The notes beneath the pieces are model-generated. The model had not been told where the DNA came from. It ran no database searches and saw only the letters and a list, made by a program, of their open reading frames with translations. Position numbers and translations under genes: made by a program. Shown here piece by piece: positions 6,538-11,916 of a DNA stretch of 11,916 nt (its first letter is position 1; each line of letters begins with the position of its first letter). Source of the DNA: Bacteroidota bacterium (GTDB lineage: Bacteria; Bacteroidota; Rhodothermia; Rhodothermales; UBA10348). The DNA lies in assembly GCA_004356385.1 (NCBI GenBank), contig SMXL01000161.1, positions 1-11,916 of the forward strand, in the 5' to 3' direction.

Positions 6538-7521
6538 TTAATCGTGCGATCCATTCGGCCCGTTGCCGGTCCCGGCATCCGAATACGCCTTGATAATCTC
6601 TTTCACGAGTCGATGGCGGAGCACGTCCCTTTCATCGAAGTATACGAAGTCAATTCCCGAAACCCCGGAGAGAATTTCGACGGCTTCGACGAGTCCGCTT
6701 TTGGAGTGACTTGGGAGGTCCATTTGCGTGACATCGCCAGTGATAATCGCCCGACTGTCCGCCCCAAGTCGCGTGAGAAACATCTTCATCTGAATGGCCG
6801 TGGCATTCTGGGCTTCATCAAGAATGACGAATGCGCTATTCAATGTTCGCCCACGCATGTATGCCAGAGGTACTATTTCGACAATGTGTCGATCCATGTA
6901 CGCCCTGAGCTTATCCAGCGGAAGCATGTCCTCCAGCGCGTCGTACAGAGGCCGCAAGTAGGGGTCCACTTTCTCCTTCAGGTCGCCTGGAAGAAATCCA
7001 AGTCGTTCACCCGCTTCGACGGCCGGCCGGCACAACACGATACGTTTCACCTGTCTTGATTTAAGCGCAGATACTGCGAGCGCAACCGCCGTGTACGTTT
7101 TACCCGTGCCGGCTGGACCGATCGCAAACACGATGTCATTCTGTTGGGCGCTTTCGACAAACACGATCTGGTTGGGTGTCTTCGCCTTGATCGCACCCCC
7201 TGAAGGTGTAAACAGAAGCGTATGGTGCGTGTCTTTTGCGTATGCACCCGTCTTGCCGTTGCCGGTAGTGAAAAGGGTTACAACCGTGTCAACGTCGTTT
7301 TCGGTAAGGCTTCCATTTCGATTGAGGAGCGTGATCAACTCGTCGACAATGCGCTCGATTCTACCGATCGCCTCCTTATTTCCCTTCAGAAAAACCTGGT
7401 TTCCACGCGCTGTGATTTGTGTATCGGGAAAGGCCTTTTCGATTCGCCTCAGGTAGATATCATTGAATCCGAACAGCAGTAGAGGCTCGGCATTCCGGAT
7501 TTGAATGTTTTTTTCTTCCAA
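6538..7521 (-). CDS. phoH: PhoH-family ATPase (PhoH/YbeZ type)
   Basis: This is a cytosolic P-loop ATPase of the PhoH family, thought to act in RNA metabolism. The N-terminal 70 residues form a KH-like RNA-binding region (ARGNQVFLKGNKEAIGRI, about 38-55). The ATPase core has Walker A GPAGTGKT (135-142), CRPAVEAGERLGFLPGDLKEK (164-184), YMRGRTLNSAFVILDEAQN with Walker B (221-239), and TGDVTQMDLP (261-270). RHRLVKEII (303-311) near the end probably supplies the arginine residue. The 327-residue length is normal. The start is TTG: the in-frame codon three upstream is TAA, and no ATG occurs before the core domain. No strong Shine-Dalgarno is seen. The usual downstream partner ybeY (rRNA maturation) is absent here; the next gene is convergent panC. 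It is divergent from dapF, with 58 bp for both promoters. The C-terminus may have been longer (see the tail entry). Confidence 0.93.
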   Translation of the reverse strand: MEEKNIQIRNAEPLLLFGFNDIYLRRIEKAFPDTQITARGNQVFLKGNKEAIGRIERIVDELITLLNRNGSLTENDVDTVVTLFTTGNGKTGAYAKDTHHTLLFTPSGGAIKAKTPNQIVFVESAQQNDIVFAIGPAGTGKTYTAVALAVSALKSRQVKRIVLCRPAVEAGERLGFLPGDLKEKVDPYLRPLYDALEDMLPLDKLRAYMDRHIVEIVPLAYMRGRTLNSAFVILDEAQNATAIQMKMFLTRLGADSRAIITGDVTQMDLPSHSKSGLVEAVEILSGVSGIDFVYFDERDVLRHRLVKEIIKAYSDAGTGNGPNGSHD

Positions 7522-7579
7522 GTTCGATTAAATTCGTTGCTCTTCTTCAATACTCGACTTCAAATTCCAGAAATCTGAT

Positions 7580-8449
7580 ATGAAACCGGAGCCAACCAGA
7601 CCGCTGGTACTTGAATTTACGAAAATGACCGGGGCCGGGAATGATTTCGTCGTTCTGGACAACCGATTCTACCATTTTAATGCGGATGAGCTCTCAAGTC
7701 TAGCCAAACGACTCTGCACCAGGCGCGTAGGGGTGGGTGCCGATGGGTTACTCGCGCTGGAAGAGAGCCCTAACGAATCGCTGCATTTTCGCATGGTTTA
7801 TTTCAATGCAGACGGATCCAGAGGTTCTATGTGTGGCAACGGCGCCCGATGTCTTGGCAGATTTGCTAGAATTACTGGAATGGAAGATAATCCGTTGCGG
7901 TTCGAAACCGATGCGGGCGAGTACGCCGTGGATGTCCCGCAGGACCGAGGCGCAAGTGTTCGTCTCCATTTGCCGCCCTATGAGAACTATAATCCTTCGT
8001 GCCTCCCTACACGTGCCGTTGCGTCAGGACCCGAGCGAGTCGACTACATCTGGACGGGTACGGATCATATCGTTGTGTCTGTCGATGATGTTGCAAGCTA
8101 TCCGGTCTCAGAGGTTGGACCGGTTTTGAGAAATGATACGGGGATTGCGCCGAATGGCTCCAATGTGAATTTCGTCCAAACCATGGCCTCAGAAGGGACG
8201 GAATCGCTACACCTCCGGGTACGAACGTTCGAGCGGGGGGTCGAGGCCGAAACCATGGCTTGCGGCACGGGGGCGGTTGCTAGTGCCATCGTTACCCTGC
8301 TCAAAACGAATCATTCCGGTTCTTCAGTCATTGTGGAAATGAACGGTGGTACCCTGCACGTTTCCTATGTGGGTGAACTGGAGGATCCGAGCGAAATCAT
8401 ACTCGAAGGACCCGCCGACCTGGTATACAGGGGCACGATTGAGATCTAG
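7580..8449 (+). CDS. dapF: Diaminopimelate epimerase
   Basis: DapF converts LL- to meso-diaminopimelate, the penultimate step of lysine synthesis and the source of the peptidoglycan cross-linking residue. It is a PLP-independent, two-cysteine enzyme. The 289-residue product keeps the diagnostic sites. FTKMTGAGNDFVVLDNR lies at 13-29 and RRVGVGADGLLAL at 48-60. SMCGNGARC (83-91) carries catalytic Cys85, and GVEAETMACGTGAVAS (220-235) carries the second catalytic Cys228. The substrate-binding PNGSNVNFVQ is at 191-200. The family normally starts close to the FTKM segment; about 10 extra N-terminal residues are present here from the ATG. Its upstream region is the 58 bp shared with divergent phoH. 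Downstream it converges with ppiD, 47 bp between stops, without a clear terminator. No other lysine pathway gene is nearby. Confidence 0.97.
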   Translation: MKPEPTRPLVLEFTKMTGAGNDFVVLDNRFYHFNADELSSLAKRLCTRRVGVGADGLLALEESPNESLHFRMVYFNADGSRGSMCGNGARCLGRFARITGMEDNPLRFETDAGEYAVDVPQDRGASVRLHLPPYENYNPSCLPTRAVASGPERVDYIWTGTDHIVVSVDDVASYPVSEVGPVLRNDTGIAPNGSNVNFVQTMASEGTESLHLRVRTFERGVEAETMACGTGAVASAIVTLLKTNHSGSSVIVEMNGGTLHVSYVGELEDPSEIILEGPADLVYRGTIEI

Positions 8450-8496
8450 GAAACGAACACCTGAAGTCACTTTTCGGCTTAGATATCCGGTTTCAT

Positions 8497-10581
8497 CTAC
8501 TGGAGGAAGAGCCGTCGATCGTCTACGATGTCAGCCTCCTCTCGGAGAGCCGTTATCCATTGAGAACGAATCTGACCCTGACGCTGTGAAAGCAGTTGAC
8601 GGACAATGAGCTCTCGTTCGTCATCCGAAATAAAACCAGGGTCTTCGGATCGAGTGACGTTGATCACATAAACAGAATTGATGCCGGTGACTACGCCGGA
8701 AGTCTCGCCCTCCGATAAGCCCATGGCCGTCCCGACAAATTTGGGATCTCGACCGATTCCTGTAACGACCATGTTGCTGAAGGACAACCCGTCTCCTGTT
8801 CGCTCCACCGTACCGACGGCATCAGCAAGGCTGTCAAATCCGTTGCTCAGTCCTTCTCTCAGCCTCGCGACCAAAATATCCGCTTTCAGTTCGTTTCTAA
8901 GGCGAGGCTCGAGCTGAGCCTTAACTTCCTCGAACGAACGATATCCAGCAGACTGAATTTCGTCAACGACAGCGCCAAGGAAAACGTTGTCAAGCTCAAT
9001 AACGAGGCTGACATCACCGTCATCCGCGGTTTCCAGGAAATTCATCAATGCCCGGCTTATCCCAATCCCCGGAATAAAGCTTTGTTCGGCTTCGATCTGA
9101 ACGGTCTTTATCTCAAGTTCGCGCCTTTCAGCTTCCCCTTTAAAATCGTCGTTTTCCTCTGAGAAATATTGCAGATCATCGAGTTGCTCCCGTACCCGAT
9201 TCAACGTCGCAACACTGGCTCTAAACGTGAGCGCGAAGTCTGCGATCTGCGCCTCTACCGTAGCCTTCTCCGTCACCTCGATTAAGTGATAACCAAACTG
9301 GGTGGCAATTGGGCCGACAGTCCCGCCGACCTTTGCACCAAAAGCGGCTTCCTCAAACGGTTTTACCATCCGTCCGGGTCCAAACCATCCAAGATCTCCA
9401 CCATTGGCGGCAGTCGGGTCGTCGGAGAACTCTCGGGCCATCCGTTCAAAGTCTGCACCCGATCTTAGTTGCTGCAGGACATCTTGTGCCTTAGACAATG
9501 CTTCATCTCTTGCCACCGTATTGCTCTCGGCAGCCCTGAAGAGGATATGTCTCGCTCTAACGGCCTGTTCTTCTGGAGGTCGAACTTCAAGAATCTTGAT
9601 AAGATGGGCTAGACCCTGCGATACGATCGGCCCGACGACTTTCCCAACTTCGGGATCCTTGAACACGACATTGGCAATCTCGTCATCCAACTCATCCGGC
9701 CGGAAGAACGCATCTGTGTATGGACGTTCTGACCCATTTCGAACGAGGAATAGAGAATCGTTCATCGTGTCCGAAAAGCTTTCCCTCAGGTCTTCGACGT
9801 CGCCCAAAATCGCCGTCGAATCCTCTGCCGTTGGCGATTTCGACTTCGTTACGTAAGAGAGCGTGTAGGATCGATTCCTTTCGAACTCATCCCTGTGATC
9901 GTTGTAAAAACGTCGAAGATCGCTGTCATCGTACGCGATCGAATCGTCCGGAACGCTTGTAAATCTAAGTGAGACAAATCGGACATCGACTTTTTGATTT
10001 CTCCGATTATGCTCTGCAGCAACATCCTGATTGGAAACGCGGACCGTGCCGGCGAGCAATTTGTCCAGTTTTTCTCGAAGCCGCTCGTTTCTAAGGATGG
10101 ATTCGATCTGAAACCAGTTTGCACTCATCGACGGATCCTGGATGTAGCTCTGCAAGAGGGCCTGATCGACGATCCCGTTCTCATCTCCAAAATTGGCGGT
10201 AATAATCGCATGCGGATCGTCCCCTTGAATGAGATCTACTAATTCGCTATCCGTCACTTCAAGTCCCAGGTGCTCCATCTCCTGCTGACGAAGCCGTAGC
10301 TCAACGAGCTGATCAAAGACGCGGTCACGCGTCTGATCCAGCATCTGAGGGGGCATACTTTCGCCGGTCTGATTCTGATAATTCTGTGCCTGCCTGTCAA
10401 TAGCTTGAGAGTACTCCTCATACGTAATGGGTACGCCATTAACCGAACCAACATTGATTCCTGTTTGGCCGATGACGTCGAGGCCACCTGAATCTTGCAG
10501 TACCCAGATGACACCGAATGCAATGATGAGAATCCACAGCACGACACCGGTGTTTTCCCGCATTTTGCTCATCGTTCCCAT
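8497..10581 (-). CDS. ppiD: Membrane-anchored peptidyl-prolyl cis-trans isomerase (PpiD/SurA type)
   Basis: This is a periplasmic foldase held by one N-terminal membrane helix, which helps fold secreted and outer-membrane proteins. The 694 residues fit the large PpiD-like proteins. A short basic N-terminus (MGTMSKMREN) precedes one hydrophobic helix at about 12-28 (VVLWILIIAFGVIWVL). A helical SurA_N-like chaperone domain follows (about 43-190). Then comes a region that may be a degenerate first parvulin-like module (about 215-335, ending GPIVSQGLAHLIKILEV). The clear parvulin domain is at about 341-438: VRARHILF, FSDDPTAANGGDLGWFGPGRMVKPFEEAAF, then FGYHLIEV. A long C-terminal chaperone region follows. 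The ATG is chosen because GAGGT lies 6 bases upstream; ATGs at codons 4 and 7 are less well placed. It is probably transcribed alone, since a strong terminator separates it from fliA. Confidence 0.92.
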   Translation of the reverse strand: MGTMSKMRENTGVVLWILIIAFGVIWVLQDSGGLDVIGQTGINVGSVNGVPITYEEYSQAIDRQAQNYQNQTGESMPPQMLDQTRDRVFDQLVELRLRQQEMEHLGLEVTDSELVDLIQGDDPHAIITANFGDENGIVDQALLQSYIQDPSMSANWFQIESILRNERLREKLDKLLAGTVRVSNQDVAAEHNRRNQKVDVRFVSLRFTSVPDDSIAYDDSDLRRFYNDHRDEFERNRSYTLSYVTKSKSPTAEDSTAILGDVEDLRESFSDTMNDSLFLVRNGSERPYTDAFFRPDELDDEIANVVFKDPEVGKVVGPIVSQGLAHLIKILEVRPPEEQAVRARHILFRAAESNTVARDEALSKAQDVLQQLRSGADFERMAREFSDDPTAANGGDLGWFGPGRMVKPFEEAAFGAKVGGTVGPIATQFGYHLIEVTEKATVEAQIADFALTFRASVATLNRVREQLDDLQYFSEENDDFKGEAERRELEIKTVQIEAEQSFIPGIGISRALMNFLETADDGDVSLVIELDNVFLGAVVDEIQSAGYRSFEEVKAQLEPRLRNELKADILVARLREGLSNGFDSLADAVGTVERTGDGLSFSNMVVTGIGRDPKFVGTAMGLSEGETSGVVTGINSVYVINVTRSEDPGFISDDERELIVRQLLSQRQGQIRSQWITALREEADIVDDRRLFLQ

Positions 10582-10587
10582 GACATT

Positions 10588-10592
10588 ACCTC
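10588..10592 (-). promoter_or_regulatory. Ribosome binding site of ppiD
   Basis: GAGGT on the minus strand, 6 bases before the ATG at 10581, is the clearest Shine-Dalgarno in the window. It decides between the three clustered in-frame ATGs at codons 1, 4 and 7. Confidence 0.7.
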
Positions 10593-10650
10593 AACAGAAG
10601 AAGTGTATTGTTCGATTTCTAAAGACTAGAACTGGATTTGGATTAGCCGC

Positions 10651-10689
10651 GAAATATACTGAAAGGAAGTTCAATAGTTCGAACGTTGA
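10651..10689 (-). promoter_or_regulatory. Candidate promoter/operator of ppiD
   Basis: On the minus strand, TCAGTATATTTC (10662-10651) contains a -10-like TATATT about 71 bases upstream of the ATG. Just upstream, centred on GTTCGAAC at 10677-10684, is an imperfect palindrome with TCAA and TTGA outer arms (10671-10689). It overlaps where a -35 element would lie. This arrangement could be a regulator site, but no recognised motif (heat-shock, extracytoplasmic sigma) is evident. The rest of the 235-bp gap up to the fliA terminator shows nothing else I can name. Confidence 0.3.
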
Positions 10690-10754
10690 CAGAAGATTAA
10701 AATAGCAGAAATGGATACCCGAAAGACGGCGAATCAGCTCCATAAGAAATGGAC

Positions 10755-10791
10755 AAAATCAAAAAAGGCACACCGCTACCGATGCGCCTTT
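10755..10791 (-). terminator. Rho-independent terminator after fliA
   Basis: Read on the minus strand, AAAGGC (10791-10786) pairs with GCCTTT (10769-10764). Inner pairs, including two G-U wobbles, extend this to a 12-bp stem with a 4-base loop. The transcript then runs into TTT followed by GATTTT. It starts 26 bases after the fliA stop. This is a textbook intrinsic terminator for the flagellar transcription unit and separates it from ppiD. Confidence 0.88.
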
Positions 10792-10816
10792 CTCAATACT
10801 AATCGAAAACAAACAG

Positions 10817-11578
10817 TTACGCAGCTCGACTCTGCATAACGGTGAGTTGAGAGCGAAGTGTTTTCAAGACCTTGGTCAATATCTGCGATATTCTGGCTTC
10901 CGTACGATCCATCAAACTAGCTATTTCCCTGAGCGTCAGGTTTTCTATGTAATAGAGCGCAACGATGGTTTGCTCGCGCTCTGGTAATTCGTTGATAAGA
11001 GTCTGGATATAGTCTTTCAACGAATCACGATCGATTTGCTCGAAAGCTTTCGTGGTTTCAGGATTCGGAATAGATTCCAGTACGGTCTGCTCTCCTTCCG
11101 AATCGATAGGCGAGTGGAGCGACAGTGCGAAGCGACATTGCGCGTCCCTCAAGAGGGTATGGTATTCAATCAGCGTCATATCCAATTTCGCGGCAACCTG
11201 CTCATCCGAAGGCTCTTCGCCCAATTCCTGGCGGAGTAGATCCATGGCTCGATGTGCCTCTGCGAGTCTGCGTCGCCTTTCGCGAGGGAGTGCATCGATG
11301 GATCTAAGATAATCTACAAGGGCGCCACGAATTCGACCGTAGGCATACGAAACAAACGGTGTTCCTCGTTCGGCGTCGTAGCTGTCGAGTGCCTGTAAAA
11401 GGCCGAGGAGCCCCGCGTTTTCCAGGTCGTCACGGGAGGCCAGAGGATGGTCGGGAATGCTCAGCCGCCCTACGATTGAGCGAACAAGTGGAACGGCTGC
11501 GACCACAACGGCTGTTCGATTTTCTTCCGTCGGTGATTCGACGAATGTGACCGCGTGGCTTTGTAAGTCTTGAGACAT
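10817..11578 (-). CDS. fliA: RNA polymerase sigma factor, FliA/WhiG (sigma-28) family
   Basis: This alternative sigma factor, 253 residues long, directs RNA polymerase to late flagellar, chemotaxis or related promoters. Region 2 covers about 27-95: DLENAGLLGLLQALDSYD for core binding, then FVSYAYGRIRGALVDYLRSID. The RIRGALVDYLRSIDALPR stretch (82-99) is the FliA/WhiG hallmark, distinct from housekeeping and sporulation sigmas. Region 3 covers about 100-150. Region 4 (about 195-243) contains LPEREQTIVALYY and the helix-turn-helix LTLREIASLMDRTEARISQIL that reads the -35. There is no region 1.1, as expected. The start is ATG with AGAG a few bases upstream. It lies 41 bp after a small membrane protein gene on the same strand and ends at a strong terminator, so it is last in its operon. 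Motility is inferred from the family; WhiG-like non-flagellar roles are known in other lineages. Confidence 0.93.
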   Translation of the reverse strand: MSQDLQSHAVTFVESPTEENRTAVVVAAVPLVRSIVGRLSIPDHPLASRDDLENAGLLGLLQALDSYDAERGTPFVSYAYGRIRGALVDYLRSIDALPRERRRRLAEAHRAMDLLRQELGEEPSDEQVAAKLDMTLIEYHTLLRDAQCRFALSLHSPIDSEGEQTVLESIPNPETTKAFEQIDRDSLKDYIQTLINELPEREQTIVALYYIENLTLREIASLMDRTEARISQILTKVLKTLRSQLTVMQSRAA

Positions 11579-11619
11579 GTTTTCTCTGTGCGGGTTTTCA
11601 GGTTATGCTGCGCTACGAA

Positions 11620-11916
11620 TTATGCGGCCATTGCATCTGGCTTCTCATAGGCCTCCTGTGTTCCTTCTGGACCTGCGGAGGCATGTGCATTTGACGGATC
11701 ATATGCAGTTTCCAGATAAGTCAGCGACGCATGGGTGCTGGTTTTGTCTTCGAAGTAACGGTGTACTGCATGGTCTCCGAGAAGCAGGACGATGTAGATC
11801 GTACAAGCCGCTGAAACTCCAAGTAGAGCCGAAATGGGAAGATTTGGCTGCCGAGAAAAAAGTTCGAAAGCCGTCACCAATCCAATGAGTACGCTTAATT
11901 GAGTAAAGAGGGCACG
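11620..11916 (-). CDS. Small two-helix membrane protein, C-terminal part (5' end outside window)
   Basis: I do not recognise a family. The frame is open to the right edge of the window, with 98 residues visible. The TTG at 11880 is not required as a start, because 12 more in-frame codons precede it without a stop. Two hydrophobic segments are visible, about 3-20 (LFTQLSVLIGLVTAFELF) and 28-47 (LPISALLGVSAACTIYIVLL). They are joined by a short polar loop SRQPN and followed by a hydrophilic, Ala/Ser/acid-rich tail of about 50 residues (DHAVHRYFEDKTS onward). It ends 41 bp before fliA on the same strand and is very likely in the same operon. In flagellar operons this position is often near flhF/flhG, but nothing here shows a flagellar role. 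The reading frame is probable; the function is unknown. Confidence 0.65.
   Translation of the reverse strand, partial: RALFTQLSVLIGLVTAFELFSRQPNLPISALLGVSAACTIYIVLLLGDHAVHRYFEDKTSTHASLTYLETAYDPSNAHASAGPEGTQEAYEKPDAMAA

Noticed and set aside
8450..8496. Terminator between dapF and ppiD (GAAAC and GTTTC arms)
   Set aside because: The arms are short, far apart, and not followed by a T-run on either strand.
1..11916. Mobile element, CRISPR array, defence island or biosynthetic cluster
   Set aside because: No transposase, integrase, spaced repeats, tRNA insertion site or toxin-antitoxin-like pair is seen; the genes are intact housekeeping genes with similar base composition throughout.

Overview
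The window reads as an ordinary, densely packed stretch of bacterial chromosome. It holds housekeeping genes plus the tail of what looks like a motility operon. Seven genes are complete or nearly so, two are cut by the window edges, and there are no tRNA or rRNA genes, insertion sequences, phage genes or CRISPR arrays. The PhoH-type ATPase and the large single-anchor parvulin foldase (PpiD type) look most like Bacteroidota/Rhodothermota/Balneolota-type proteins. A FliA-type sigma factor suggests a flagellated member of that broad group. This placement is inferred from protein style alone and is only moderately secure.

Layout, left to right. (1) A plus-strand unit: the 3' part of dnaG (DNA primase), then ppk1 (polyphosphate kinase) 27 bp later. 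(2) Converging on it, a minus-strand pair: fumC (class II fumarase), then 25 bp downstream a class-I glutamine-amidotransferase-like hydrolase (peptidase C26) with a TTG start. (3) A 200-bp divergent intergenic region, then panC (pantothenate synthetase, GTG start) on the plus strand. (4) Converging on panC, a phoH-type ATPase gene on the minus strand with a TTG start and an in-frame readable tail beyond its stop. (5) Divergent from it, dapF (diaminopimelate epimerase) on the plus strand. (6) Converging on dapF, a 694-residue membrane-anchored peptidyl-prolyl isomerase. (7) A 235-bp intergenic region with a convincing rho-independent terminator. (8) fliA-type sigma factor, preceded by the 3' end of a small two-helix membrane protein that runs off the right edge.

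The genes serve unrelated core functions: replication priming, phosphate storage, TCA cycle, CoA precursor synthesis, lysine/peptidoglycan precursor synthesis, envelope protein folding and flagellar transcription. Strand alternates often, so most genes must have their own promoters. I see no sign of a new multi-gene system. The observations most worth checking are small: the second in-frame stop and acidic/Ser-Pro tail behind phoH, a hairpin upstream of panC, words shared between the fumC and ppiD upstream regions, a palindrome upstream of ppiD, and the membrane protein linked to the sigma factor.
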